This document shows positions 43,105 to 52,011 of a DNA stretch of 64,000 bases, one piece after another. The stretch is from Nodosilinea sp. LEGE 07088 (GTDB lineage Bacteria; Cyanobacteriota; Cyanobacteriia; Phormidesmidales; Phormidesmidaceae), in assembly GCF_015207395.1 (NCBI RefSeq), contig NZ_JADEWX010000014.1:1-64000 (forward strand). The letters run 5' to 3'. The stretch's first letter is position 1. Each line of letters starts with the position of its first letter. The notes under the pieces were generated by a model. The model was not told where the DNA came from and did not search any database. It saw nothing but the letters and a program-made list of their open reading frames with translations. Both the position numbers and the translations under genes were made by a program.

Positions 43105-44937
43105 TTAGGTCACTCCGTACAGGGTAAAACTGAGCGGCGACAGCTCTAGGGACTGCGCTGCGGTAATTTTCTCTGGTAGCGCAGAGCCCGGGCCACTCCA
43201 CTCGACGGCAGCGGAATCAAATTTCAAAACCCAGGGCTGGTCGGGGTGGGGAATATCAATCGTGTTAGGAGCCGGGCTCAGGTTCATCAGGCACAGCAGC
43301 AGCCCGTTGGCCATAGCCCGCTGATAGACGATCACCTGCTGGTCGTCGTCGCTTGTAATCGCGATGTCTCGGGAGTAAGAAGGGGTACCCAGTTTGAGCT
43401 GCCGTCGCAGTTCGAGCAAATGCTGGTAAAACCGCAGCAGCGTTTGGTGCTGACCCTCTTGGCGCAGGTGCCAGTTCAGCTTAGACATCTCAAACGTGGC
43501 TACCTCGTGGGCCGGGGCTGGTTCCCCAAACCCATGGGCTGCTCTAAACTCGCGCTTTCGTCCTTCATAAACGGCTTTGACCAGGTCTGGATCGCCGTGG
43601 CTAATGAAATACTGGAAGGGCGCGACCTCGCCATATTCTTCGCCCATAAACAGTAGCGGTATGTAGGGGGAGGTCAGGAGAACTGCCGCTGTCAGCTTGA
43701 GGGCCTCAAAGGGGACGAGCTTGGAGAGGCGATCGCTGCCTTTGGCATTGCCAATCTGGTCGTGATTTTGGGCGCAGACAATAAACTGGTGGGAGGGCAG
43801 CGCGGTGGCCGAATTGCCGTGCCGTCGCCGACGAAAGGGGGAAAACTTGCCGCTATAGATAAAGCGATCGCGCAGGGATGTGGCCAGATTTGTGCAGGTG
43901 CCAAAGTCCTGGTAGTAGCCGTAGCGTTCACCTGTAATCACCGTGTGCAGAGCATGGTGAAAGTCATCGCACCATTGGGCCTGGAGGGCAAACCCACCCT
44001 GCTCAACCGGGCGAATAATCCGGGTGTCGTTGAGATCGCTTTCGGCGGTGAGGTATAGAGGTTTGCCCAGCTGGTCTGACAGGGCAGCGATCGCCGCCGC
44101 CATTTCTGCCAGGATATGCTCGGCACTTAAATCATAGATGGCATGGATGGCGTCGAGGCGCAGCCCATCGATATGGAATTCGCGCAGCCAGTACAGGGCG
44201 TTTTCAATGCAGTATTGCCGTACCCTGTCGCACCAAGCGTCGTCGAAGTTGATGGCACTACCCCAGGGCGTGCGATATTTCTCGGTGGTATAGGGGCCAT
44301 ACTGGCCAGTGTAGTTGCCCTCGGGGCCGAAGTGGTTGTAGACCACATCTAACATCACCGCCAGGCCCTGCTGGTGGCAGGCATCCACTAGGCTCTTGAG
44401 GCCCTCAGGCCCACCGTAGGAGCTTTGGGCGGCAAAGGGAAACACGCCATCGTAACCCCAGTTGCGATCGCCCGGAAACTGCGCCACCGGCAGAATTTCG
44501 ATCGCGGTAATGCCCAGAGCTTTGAGATCAGGGAGGCGGGCAATCGCCGCTGCGAAGGTGCCCTCGGGTGTAAAGGTACCAATATGTAGCTCATAGATAA
44601 CGTAGTCTGGCCAGGGGATATTGCTCCATGCGGCGTCGCCCCAGCCATAGGCACTGTGGTCAACTACGGCAGACGGCCCGTGCACTCCCTCAGGCTGATA
44701 GAAAGAGGCCGGATCGGGAAAACTGTCAGCCTGGTTAAGGCGATAGCGATAGTGAGTGCCTGCGGTCACCCCGCTGACGGTAGCCGACCAGTAGCCGCCA
44801 TCAATGGGCTCCATGGGGACAGCCGCCGGGGTTGCCTCCAACTCTAGATCAACGGACGTGAGTTCAGGCCCCCAGACCGTGAATTGGCACTGCCCATTCT
44901 GCTGTAGGATAGCTCCAATTCTTGCATCTAACGTCAT
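43105..44937 (-). CDS. treZ: Maltooligosyl trehalose trehalohydrolase
   Basis: 610 residues. N-terminal carbohydrate-binding (CBM48/E-set) region, FTVWGPELTSVDLEL, leads to the GH13 barrel. Conserved segments are YELHIGTFTPEGTF, LDVVYNHFGPEGNY, GLRLDAIHAIYD (nucleophile Asp), LTAESDLND (acid Glu) and VCAQNHDQIGN. It releases trehalose from the product of TreY in the cytoplasm. It is first in the treZ-treY-treH series, so its promoter lies in the 290-base gap above 44937, which shows no other obvious structure. Confidence 0.95.
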   Translation of the reverse strand: MTLDARIGAILQQNGQCQFTVWGPELTSVDLELEATPAAVPMEPIDGGYWSATVSGVTAGTHYRYRLNQADSFPDPASFYQPEGVHGPSAVVDHSAYGWGDAAWSNIPWPDYVIYELHIGTFTPEGTFAAAIARLPDLKALGITAIEILPVAQFPGDRNWGYDGVFPFAAQSSYGGPEGLKSLVDACHQQGLAVMLDVVYNHFGPEGNYTGQYGPYTTEKYRTPWGSAINFDDAWCDRVRQYCIENALYWLREFHIDGLRLDAIHAIYDLSAEHILAEMAAAIAALSDQLGKPLYLTAESDLNDTRIIRPVEQGGFALQAQWCDDFHHALHTVITGERYGYYQDFGTCTNLATSLRDRFIYSGKFSPFRRRRHGNSATALPSHQFIVCAQNHDQIGNAKGSDRLSKLVPFEALKLTAAVLLTSPYIPLLFMGEEYGEVAPFQYFISHGDPDLVKAVYEGRKREFRAAHGFGEPAPAHEVATFEMSKLNWHLRQEGQHQTLLRFYQHLLELRRQLKLGTPSYSRDIAITSDDDQQVIVYQRAMANGLLLCLMNLSPAPNTIDIPHPDQPWVLKFDSAAVEWSGPGSALPEKITAAQSLELSPLSFTLYGVT

Positions 44938-45230
44938 TGCAACGCCCCTCAGCTCAGATAGGAAGTTGATCAGCAGCCTTATCCTTATGCTTCATAAAGC
45001 TACCAAAATGGGTTTATGTCAACTATCTCCTTGAGTCAGACGTTAACTAACTTCCCTCAACGAGTGCATCCAACGAGGAGGCAACGGTGTTAGGCTGGCT
45101 GACCTGATGCTGTGGTTTAGCACGATTGATAAGCAGCTAAACATGACAGCCTGGCAAGATCCAGCAATCAGACAGCACTGTCTCCCCTTGGAACAGAGGT
45201 AGCGTTGAGTTTCCGACTGCTGGGGCAACC

Positions 45231-45914
45231 CTATTTATGGCCAAGATGATCTAATAGCGCTATTGCGCTCTGCTCCGAAGAAGCGGGGTTTTGTCCAGTG
45301 ATTAACAAACCGTCGCTGACCACGTGGGGCTGCCAATCTGCCGCTTTAGAGTATTTGCCGCCATTCTGTTTCAGCATGTCCTCTACTAAAAAAGGGACTA
45401 CTTCAGTCAGGCCGACAGCCGCTTCTTCAGTGTTGGCGAAACCAGTTACCTCCTTGTGGTTGACTAGGGGTGAGTCGTCAGCACCTTGGGGATGACGCAG
45501 CACCGCTGGCGCGTGGCACACCGCTGCGACAGGTTTACCGGCACCATAAAATGCCTCAATGAGAGCAATGGAGTGGGCGTCTTCGGCCAAATCCCACAGA
45601 GGACCATGGCCCCCAGGATAAAAGATCGCGTTGTAGTCATCGGCAGACACACTGGCCAGCACAGCTGTGTTGGCTAAGGCAGTTTGGGCATCAGAGTCTT
45701 GCCGAAAACGCTGAGTGGCCTCGGTCTGAGCATCGGGCTGATCACTTTTAGGGTCTAAAGGAGGGTGTCCGCCCTGGGGAGAGGCCAGGGTAATTTGAAC
45801 CCCGGCATCTTTGAAAACGTAATAGGGGGCGGCAAACTCCTCCAGCCAAAAGCCCGTTTTTTGGCCGGTGTCTCCCAGCTGATCGTGGGAGGTCAAGATC
45901 ATCAAAATCTTCAT
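45231..45914 (-). CDS. DJ-1/PfpI-family protein (Hsp31-like)
   Basis: 227 residues. MKILMILTSHDQLGDTGQKTGFWLEEFAAPYYVF is the typical Hsp31/HchA-like opening; AIFYPGGHGPLWDL and VAAVCHAPAVL carry the nucleophile-elbow Cys (about residue 132) with His next to it. Such proteins act as glyoxalase III-type enzymes, holding chaperones or peptidase-like proteins. The exact activity cannot be set from sequence. It converges with nothing and follows the treZ promoter region. Cytoplasmic, no signal peptide. Confidence 0.88.
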   Translation of the reverse strand: MKILMILTSHDQLGDTGQKTGFWLEEFAAPYYVFKDAGVQITLASPQGGHPPLDPKSDQPDAQTEATQRFRQDSDAQTALANTAVLASVSADDYNAIFYPGGHGPLWDLAEDAHSIALIEAFYGAGKPVAAVCHAPAVLRHPQGADDSPLVNHKEVTGFANTEEAAVGLTEVVPFLVEDMLKQNGGKYSKAADWQPHVVSDGLLITGQNPASSEQSAIALLDHLGHK

Positions 45915-46431
45915 GGTCGGTCTTGGTAGTGATGGTCAAGCAATCGACAGACTCAACGTTGGAGCATGGTTAGGATCTAATTTCGCCGCAGCTGTAAAGG
46001 TAGGCAGACGGGAAAATTTCCTAGTCATACCAAATCCGAATCCCATAACCCCGATCCCCAAAAGGTATAACCGTAGGGTGCATTCGCGGCTACACCCCCG
46101 TCCGGCAGTCCTCTGACTGCTTTGATTAGCCGCAATGCACCACTGGGGAATCGGGAATAGCTAATCAGGATTTGGTATCAGACATCAATTTTAGCGATCG
46201 CAATGACCTTAGCCTACGGAGTCGAGGTTAGCTCTAGCCTCAACCCCCAGATATAAATCTATCGACGAGCTAAATCAGCGTTGACAATTTGTTGGGCTGC
46301 GATCGCACCTCGAAGCAACCCTACCGCCGGGTAGCGTCACATATTTTCAGCTGTAGCGCCAGTGTTGTCCAACTACAATTGTGGCCTCACGCCATGCCGA
46401 TACGAAAAGGCTAGCCCAGGGTGCCTCTGCC
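45915..46431. other. Intergenic region with MITE-like element
   Basis: About 517 bases without a gene. It contains the palindromic element listed at 46027-46178 and a HIP1 octamer near 46299. The remainder, including an AACTACAATTGTGG stretch near 46370, shows nothing recognisable. Confidence 0.5.
46027..46178. mobile_element. Palindromic MITE-like element, about 152 bp
   Basis: Perfect 11-bp terminal inverted repeats ATACCAAATCC / GGATTTGGTAT enclose a second inverted pair: GGTGCATTCGCGGCTA (about 46077-46092) and TAGCCGCAATGCACC (46127-46141), differing by one base. A weaker pair (CCGATCCCC / GGGGAATCGG) lies between. There is no ORF. The nested arms fit a foldback non-autonomous element. 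Target duplications were not identified. Confidence 0.7.
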
Positions 46432-47097
46432 CTAGTGCTCAACCGCTAGACCCACGGGGCAGGCGACATTCGTTCCCCCCAACCCACAGTAGCCTCCAGG
46501 GTTTTTAGCCAGGTACTGCTGGTGATAGGCCTCGGCGTAGTAATACTCCGGGGCATCCAATATTTCAGTCGTGATCGGGCCATAGCCCGATGCACTCAGC
46601 GCCTCCTGATAGGCTTGTTTTGATGCTTCGGCCAGCTGACGCTGGGCCTCGGAATAAACGTAGATACCCGAGCGATACTGAGTGCCCACATCGTTACCCT
46701 GACGCATGCCCTGGGTGGGGTTGTGGTTTTCCCAAAAGGTTTTGAGCACTTGCTCATAGCTCACCACCGCCGGGTCAAACACGACCTGCACTACTTCGTT
46801 ATGGCCAGTGAGACCCGAGCAGACCTCCTGGTAGGTGGGGTTGGGGGTATACCCAGCGGCATAGCCGACCGAGGTGGCATAAACCCCTTCTAGCTGCCAA
46901 AACTTGCGTTCGGCTCCCCAAAAGCAGCCCATACCAAAGAGGGCGATCTCCATGCCAGCGGGGAAGGGAGGCGTCAACGGATTGCCATTGACGTAATGCT
47001 GATCGGGCACAGGCATTGATGTAGCCCGACCCGGCAGTGCATCGCTGGGAGCGGGCATTTCAGATTTTTTGCCTTTGCCTAAACCGAAGAAAACCAT
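46432..47097 (-). CDS. msrA: Peptide-methionine (S)-S-oxide reductase
   Basis: 221 residues from ATG 47097 ([11 protein letters not shown]); an upstream in-frame start at 47157 is less likely. The active-site motif GCFWGAE (57-63, catalytic Cys58) is followed by [33 protein letters not shown] and [26 protein letters not shown]. The C-terminal [16 protein letters not shown] supplies two Cys that could recycle the enzyme. The ~45-residue N-terminal extension is typical of cyanobacterial MsrA. It repairs oxidised methionine in proteins. Confidence 0.95.
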   Translation of the reverse strand: MVFFGLGKGKKSEMPAPSDALPGRATSMPVPDQHYVNGNPLTPPFPAGMEIALFGMGCFWGAERKFWQLEGVYATSVGYAAGYTPNPTYQEVCSGLTGHNEVVQVVFDPAVVSYEQVLKTFWENHNPTQGMRQGNDVGTQYRSGIYVYSEAQRQLAEASKQAYQEALSASGYGPITTEILDAPEYYYAEAYHQQYLAKNPGGYCGLGGTNVACPVGLAVEH

Positions 47098-47231
47098 AGG
47101 GATTGTTGCAGCTTGTATAGGAGCACTAGCTAAACTATAGCGCCAACACCTAAACATGTCCTGACTGGATATAGGCGGCGATCCGAACCGCTTGCAGCTT
47201 CGCCCTGGGCCTAAAGGAACGTGTTAACCAG

Positions 47232-47263
47232 ATAAAAAACGCCTGGAACGCTTTATTCCAGGC
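47232..47263 (-). terminator. Rho-independent terminator of the amidohydrolase gene
   Basis: On the minus strand GCCTGGAA pairs with TTCCAGGC (8 bp, loop TAAAGCG), followed by GTTTTTTATC. It lies 61 bases after the stop at 47324. Confidence 0.9.
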
Positions 47264-47323
47264 ACTGGTGAATCTTAGGGATGTTGAAGCGAATTAGAGA
47301 GAATAGCCGCCCCTGCTGCCCAA

Positions 47324-48562
47324 TTACTGATAGTAGCGATCGAGGCGCAGCACCGTCTCTAGCAGCACATTGGCCCCGTTGACGCATTCTTCAGGGGTGG
47401 TGTACTCCACCTCTGAGTGGCTGAAGCCGCCCTCGCTGGGCACAAAAATCATCCCCATATCGGTAAAACGTCCCATCTCTAGGGCATCATGGCCCGCGCG
47501 ACTGGGCATGGGCATATGGCTCAAGCCAAAGCGATCGCTGACCTCAGCAATAATCGATTGAATGTGGTCGGCAGCCGGGCTGGGGGCGACATCCAGCTGA
47601 GGCACCAGCTCGATAGTGGTGCCGGTTTCCCGGGCAATTAAAATCAGTTCTTCTTTGAAGTCGTTGATCAAATCATTGATGACATCCTGGTTGAGGTCGC
47701 GCACATCGAGGCTGCACTGCACCTGGCCGGGCACGATGTTATCGGCATTGGGCCACACCTGCAGGGCACCCACCGTAGCTACCTGGTGGCCGGGGGGACG
47801 CTTACCCAAACGATTTACCGTCAGCACCACTTGAGCGGCTGCCACCAGGGCATCCTGTCGGTAATCCATGGGGGTGGTGCCAGCATGGTTAGGCCGACCC
47901 TTGATGTGAATCTGGTAGCGCTGCATGCCGACAATGCCTTGCACCACGCCAATTTGCTTTTGGGCCGTTTCGAGGATGCCGCCCTGTTCAACGTGGAGCT
48001 CAACGAAGGCACAAATATCATCGCGGGTGCGGGCCGAGAGGGACAGTTCTTCCCAGTTTCCGCCGGCGCCATCGATACAGGCATCCATGGGCCGACCGTC
48101 TTTGCGGTGGTAGCCAGCCGCATCTAGGGAGGCGGTGCCAGCCATGGCGCGACTGCCGATCATGGTGTCTTCTTCGTCGGCAAAGACAATTACCTCAAAC
48201 GGGTGGTCGAGGGTGATGTCGTTTTCTTGCAGGGTGCGGGCGACTTCGATGCCAGCCAGCACGCCCAGGTTGCCGTCAAACTTGCCGCCACAGGGCACAG
48301 TGTCGATGTGGGAGCCGGTGGCGATCGCCGCTGCCTTGATCCGCCCAGGCCGTCGCCCAATTAAATTACCGGCGGTGTCAATACAGACGCTCAGTCCCGC
48401 TTCTACCATCCACCGTCGCACCAGCTCGCGCCCTTGCAGGTCTTCTGTGCTAAAGGCCAGCCGCCGAATACCGCCGTTCTCTAGCTGCCCGATCTGGGCC
48501 AAATCATCAATGCTCTGGTTGAGCCGTCGGCCGTTGATACCAAGGGTTTTTAAGAGAGCCAT
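47324..48562 (-). CDS. M20 amidohydrolase (allantoate / N-carbamoyl-amino-acid hydrolase)
   Basis: 412 residues from ATG 48562 (MALLKTLGINGRRLNQ); upstream in-frame codons to 48631 overlap the likely promoter. Zinc-dependent M20 peptidase fold: TGSHIDTVPCGGKFDGNLGVLAGIEV supplies His/Asp ligands, VFADEEDTMIGSRAMAG the Glu pair, then FVELHVEQGGILE and KGRPNHAGTTPMDYRQDA (dimerisation domain). Members release ammonia and CO2 from ureido compounds such as allantoate. Substrate is undecided between allantoate, ureidoglycolate and carbamoyl amino acids. A palindromic operator-like site lies about 83 bases upstream. Confidence 0.88.
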   Translation of the reverse strand: MALLKTLGINGRRLNQSIDDLAQIGQLENGGIRRLAFSTEDLQGRELVRRWMVEAGLSVCIDTAGNLIGRRPGRIKAAAIATGSHIDTVPCGGKFDGNLGVLAGIEVARTLQENDITLDHPFEVIVFADEEDTMIGSRAMAGTASLDAAGYHRKDGRPMDACIDGAGGNWEELSLSARTRDDICAFVELHVEQGGILETAQKQIGVVQGIVGMQRYQIHIKGRPNHAGTTPMDYRQDALVAAAQVVLTVNRLGKRPPGHQVATVGALQVWPNADNIVPGQVQCSLDVRDLNQDVINDLINDFKEELILIARETGTTIELVPQLDVAPSPAADHIQSIIAEVSDRFGLSHMPMPSRAGHDALEMGRFTDMGMIFVPSEGGFSHSEVEYTTPEECVNGANVLLETVLRLDRYYQ

Positions 48563-48644
48563 AGGTCCTTTGTGAGGGGAGTTAAATGAAGAGATGAAAC
48601 GCCAACTCCAGAAAACGTTACAGACCATCATAAACTGTGACGTC

Positions 48645-48670
48645 TCTGTATACAGTTCATTGTATACAGA
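48645..48670. promoter_or_regulatory. Perfect 26-bp palindrome, candidate operator
   Basis: TCTGTATACA (48645-48654), spacer GTTCAT, TGTATACAGA (48661-48670): a perfect 10-bp inverted repeat whose halves each contain the self-complementary TGTATACA. It lies 83-108 bases upstream of the amidohydrolase start. TGTATAC-type sites are typical of GntR/FCD regulators; no such gene is in the window. Confidence 0.65.
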
Positions 48671-48722
48671 GTTTAAGGCCGATATTGTTTGACAGAAACC
48701 TTTTCGCGCTTGAGTGCTACAG

Positions 48723-48789
48723 GGCGTTGCTGATTCCAGGCATGATTGAGGGGCAGTTCCGGCAAATCATCTTTTACCTCAGCAACGCC
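48723..48789. mobile_element. 67-bp mini inverted-repeat element or IS-end remnant
   Basis: GGCGTTGCTGA (48723-48733) is matched by TCAGCAACGCC (48779-48789), a perfect 11-bp terminal inverted repeat. GGCGTTGCTGA is a terminus I recall from cyanobacterial IS4/IS5-type elements. The 45 bases inside encode nothing. It lies between the operator-like site and pheS. No target duplication is visible. Confidence 0.6.
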
Positions 48790-48825
48790 AACCAGCATGA
48801 TGCTGGTAAAGCTGCGTTCACAGCC

Positions 48826-49827
48826 CTAAAACTGCTGCAAAAAGCGCAGATCGCTGCTGTAGAGGCGACGAATATCGTCGATCTGGTGCTGTACCATAGC
48901 TAGGCGCTCGACGCCCAGACCCGCCGCAAAGCCGCTGTAGATCTCGGGGTCATAGCCGACAGACTTGAGCACGTTGGGGTCGATCATGCCACAGCCCAGT
49001 ACCTCCAACCACTTGCCCTGCCACTCTACATCCACCTCCGCCGAAGGCTCGGTAAAGGGAAAAAAGCTGGGCCGAAAGCGCACCGGAATTTCGCCGTAGA
49101 GGGCTTCGAGAAAGACCTTGATGGTGCCCCGCAGGTCGGTGAAGGTGATGTCGGTATCGACCGCGAAGAACTCGATCTGGTGGAATACCGCAGCGTGGGT
49201 GGCATCGACGGTGTCACGACGGTAGCAGCGGCCGATGGCCACTGCCCGCAGCGGTGGCTCGTTAGCCTGCATATAGCGGATCTGGGTATTGGAGGTGTGG
49301 GTGCGCATCAGGTGGCCGTTGGGCAGATACAGCGTATCCTGCATGTCGCGGGCCGGGTGGTCGGGCAAAAAATTGAGCGCTTCGAAGTTGTAGTAATCGG
49401 TTTCGATCTCGGGGCCATCGGCAACGGTATAGCCCAGACCCACAAATATATCGACAATGCGATCGATGATGCTGTTGATGGGGTGAACTCGACCCTGGGG
49501 CCGAAAGATACCCGGCATGGTGACATCAAGGGTTTCGGTGGCCAGTTGGGCTTCAATTTTGGCGGCTTCAAGGGCGGTTTTACCCTGGTCTAGCTGGGTC
49601 TGAATCAGTTCTTTCACCTCGTTGGCCAGGGCCCCAATGCGCGGGCGATCTGCAGCAGAAAGTTTGCCCATGCCGCCTAAGACCTTCGAGAGCTGGCCTT
49701 TTTTGCCCAGGTAGCCGACCCGTAGCTGCTCCAGGTCTTCTAGGGTGGTAGCAGCGGCGATCGCGCCCTGGGCAGCCTCCTTCATGGCCATCAGGTCAGT
49801 TTCGAGGGAAGTGGGTGCGGCGGTCAT
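48826..49827 (-). CDS. pheS: Phenylalanine--tRNA ligase alpha subunit
   Basis: 333 residues from ATG 49827 ([19 protein letters not shown]); ATG 49851 upstream would add 8 residues. N-terminal coiled coil (about 10-95) then the class II core: [35 protein letters not shown] (motif 2 region), [31 protein letters not shown], and motif 3 [24 protein letters not shown]. Together with PheT (not in the window) it charges tRNA-Phe. Divergent from surE across about 100 bases. Confidence 0.96.
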   Translation of the reverse strand: MTAAPTSLETDLMAMKEAAQGAIAAATTLEDLEQLRVGYLGKKGQLSKVLGGMGKLSAADRPRIGALANEVKELIQTQLDQGKTALEAAKIEAQLATETLDVTMPGIFRPQGRVHPINSIIDRIVDIFVGLGYTVADGPEIETDYYNFEALNFLPDHPARDMQDTLYLPNGHLMRTHTSNTQIRYMQANEPPLRAVAIGRCYRRDTVDATHAAVFHQIEFFAVDTDITFTDLRGTIKVFLEALYGEIPVRFRPSFFPFTEPSAEVDVEWQGKWLEVLGCGMIDPNVLKSVGYDPEIYSGFAAGLGVERLAMVQHQIDDIRRLYSSDLRFLQQF

Positions 49828-49929
49828 TCTAAAGGTAAGGTGCAACGACAATGGGTGGAGTAGATTTGCCCTGAGGGCTAAGCTGAGCGCTCTAGGCTTT
49901 GATTATTTTAGTGCGGCGGGGGAACAGTC

Positions 49930-50763
49930 ATGAACATTCTGATCAGCAATGACGACGGTATTTTTGCTCAGGGGATGCGTACCCTGGCGACCACACTGGC
50001 AACAGCGGGACACCAGGTGACAGTGGTGTGCCCCGATCGCGAGCGATCGGCCACGGGCCACGGCCTGACCATGCACAAGCCGATTCGAGCCGAACTGGTG
50101 GAGTCGGTATTCAAAGCCGAGATTCAGGCCTGGAGTTGTTCAGGCACCCCCGCCGACTGCGTCAAGCTGGCCCTGGGGGCGCTGATGGCAACCCCCCCAG
50201 ATATTGTGGTGTCAGGCATTAACCATGGGGCCAACCTAGGCAACGATGTGGTCTACTCAGGCACCGTCTCGGCAGCCATGGAGGGAGTCATGGAAGGGAT
50301 TCCATCAATTGCCGTGAGCCTGACCAGCTTTACCCAAAAAAGCTTTGCCCCCGCCGCTGACTTTATTTGTGACCTGCTGGGCGATCGCGATGGCCACCGC
50401 TTCTCTGCCGGAGCGCCCCTGCTGCTCAACGTCAACGTGCCAGCCGTGGCAGCGGCGGAGATCAAAGGCGCTAAAATCACCCGCCAGGGCATTCGCCGCT
50501 ACTTCGACCAATTTGAAAAACGCGTTGACCCCCGCGGCAAAACCTACTACTGGCTGGCGGGAGAAGCGATTGAAGCGATCGAAGACCCACTGCCCCATCA
50601 AGGCTGGCCAACCGACTTGAAACAATCTTTAAAAGCCATCCCCACCGATGTGCAGGCGATTCACGAGCACTACATCTCGGTGACGCCGCTCCAGTACAAC
50701 CTCACCGCCCTGGGCGACCTGATCGATTTAGCCAGCGGGCGGCGATCGCTACTGCCGACATAG
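49930..50763 (+). CDS. surE: 5'/3'-nucleotidase SurE
   Basis: 277 residues. [20 protein letters not shown] carries the metal-binding NDDG motif (7-10). [48 protein letters not shown] and VNVPAV complete the family pattern. It dephosphorylates nucleoside monophosphates and short polyphosphate in the cytoplasm. Start is clear: ATG 49930 with GGGGGAACAG upstream. Divergent from pheS. Confidence 0.95.
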   Translation: MNILISNDDGIFAQGMRTLATTLATAGHQVTVVCPDRERSATGHGLTMHKPIRAELVESVFKAEIQAWSCSGTPADCVKLALGALMATPPDIVVSGINHGANLGNDVVYSGTVSAAMEGVMEGIPSIAVSLTSFTQKSFAPAADFICDLLGDRDGHRFSAGAPLLLNVNVPAVAAAEIKGAKITRQGIRRYFDQFEKRVDPRGKTYYWLAGEAIEAIEDPLPHQGWPTDLKQSLKAIPTDVQAIHEHYISVTPLQYNLTALGDLIDLASGRRSLLPT

Positions 50764-50989
50764 GCTAAATCGATCGCACCTACCAGAGGGATCTTGTTCC
50801 GGTTCAGGGCAGACTAGGATGAAGTAACTAGCAACTTGAGTTTCTAGCGGTGAGGTGGTTGACCCACCCTGATCATTTTGAGCAGAGTTCATTACCATTA
50901 GAAGCATCTCAGGTTAATGCTTTACCCCAAGGCATATCTAGAACCCCTATTAGCTTGATGTTCCACGCTTTCCCAACCTCGAGAGATCC

Positions 50990-51841
50990 ATGGCTGAGCT
51001 TACCGAGCAGTTTTTAGTCCGGTTCTGGGGCGTGCGTGGAAGCGTTGCCTCCCCAGGGTCGTCTACGGTGCGCTACGGCGGCAACACCTCTTGCATTGAA
51101 ATGCTAGTTGGGGGGCATCGGCTGATTTTTGATGGCGGCACCGGTCTGCGTGAACTGGGCAATGCCCTATTGGCCGAAATGCCGGTCGAGGCCAATCTCT
51201 TTTTTACGCACTCCCATTGGGATCACATCCAGGGGTTTCCGTTTTTTTCACCGGCCTTTGTGCCCGGCAACCGATTCAATATTTATGGAGCCGTTGCCCC
51301 AAACGGATCGACCATCGAGCAACGGCTCAACGATCAAATGCTGCACCCCAACTTTCCGGTGCCGCTCCAGATTATGGGAGCCGACCTCAAGTTTTGTGAC
51401 ATTGAAGTGGGTGAAACCCTTCATCTCGGCGATATCACCGTCGAAAATGCCCTGCTTAACCACCCCGGTGAATCGGTGGGCTACCGGGTCACTTGGCAAA
51501 ATCATGTGGCCGCCTATATCACTGACACCGAACATTACCCCGATCGCTTAGACGACAATGTGGTGTGGCTGGCCCGCAATGCCGACGTGATGATCTACGA
51601 CGCCACCTATACCGACGAAGAGTACAACGATCCAAAATCGAGCAAGGTGAGCTGGGGCCATTCCACCTGGCAAGAGGCGGTGAAGGTGGCCAAAGTGGCC
51701 GACGTCAAAACCCTGGTAATTTTCCACCACGACCCCACCCACAATGATGACTTTATGGATCAAGTTGCCGTCCAAACTAAAGCGGCTTTTCCAGGAGCAG
51801 TGGTGGCCCAAGAAGGCATGGTGATCGATCTGACCACCTGA
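50990..51841 (+). CDS. MBL-fold metallo-hydrolase
   Basis: 283 residues. Metallo-beta-lactamase fold with FWGVRGSVASPGSSTVRYGGNTSCIEM at the start, the zinc motif THSHWDHIQGFPFF (HxHxDH variant), a metal-binding Asp in YITDTEH, and VIFHHDPTHNDDFM near the end. The GVRGS.. opening and TEH pattern match a widespread cyanobacterial and proteobacterial group, often fused to cyclic-di-GMP or kinase modules but here standing alone. The substrate is unknown; a phosphodiesterase- or RNase Z-like activity is possible. Confidence 0.82.
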   Translation: MAELTEQFLVRFWGVRGSVASPGSSTVRYGGNTSCIEMLVGGHRLIFDGGTGLRELGNALLAEMPVEANLFFTHSHWDHIQGFPFFSPAFVPGNRFNIYGAVAPNGSTIEQRLNDQMLHPNFPVPLQIMGADLKFCDIEVGETLHLGDITVENALLNHPGESVGYRVTWQNHVAAYITDTEHYPDRLDDNVVWLARNADVMIYDATYTDEEYNDPKSSKVSWGHSTWQEAVKVAKVADVKTLVIFHHDPTHNDDFMDQVAVQTKAAFPGAVVAQEGMVIDLTT

Positions 51842-51876
51842 GCCCAACGGGGCGGCCCTCGCCAACGGCTCGGCTA

Positions 51877-51915
51877 TAGAGCCCATTCCAGAATAGAGCC
51901 CATTCCAGAATAGAG
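51877..51915. repeat. 17-bp tandem repeat, 2.3 copies
   Basis: TAGAGCCCATTCCAGAA occurs at 51877-51893 and 51894-51910 with a partial third copy TAGAG. It lies between the MBL-fold gene and ribF. Confidence 0.85.
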
Positions 51916-52011
51916 TCATGGGGGCGACATCGGCGCTAGGGTAGGCCCCTAGACCCCAGCTAGCGGAATGTCTAATCAGACCCGAGTGGTATCTGTGTAA
52001 AAATGTAAAGC

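Noticed and set aside
48637-48903. 88-codon plus-strand frame
   Set aside because: Runs through the operator-like palindrome and the IS-end remnant and into antisense pheS; composition looks accidental.
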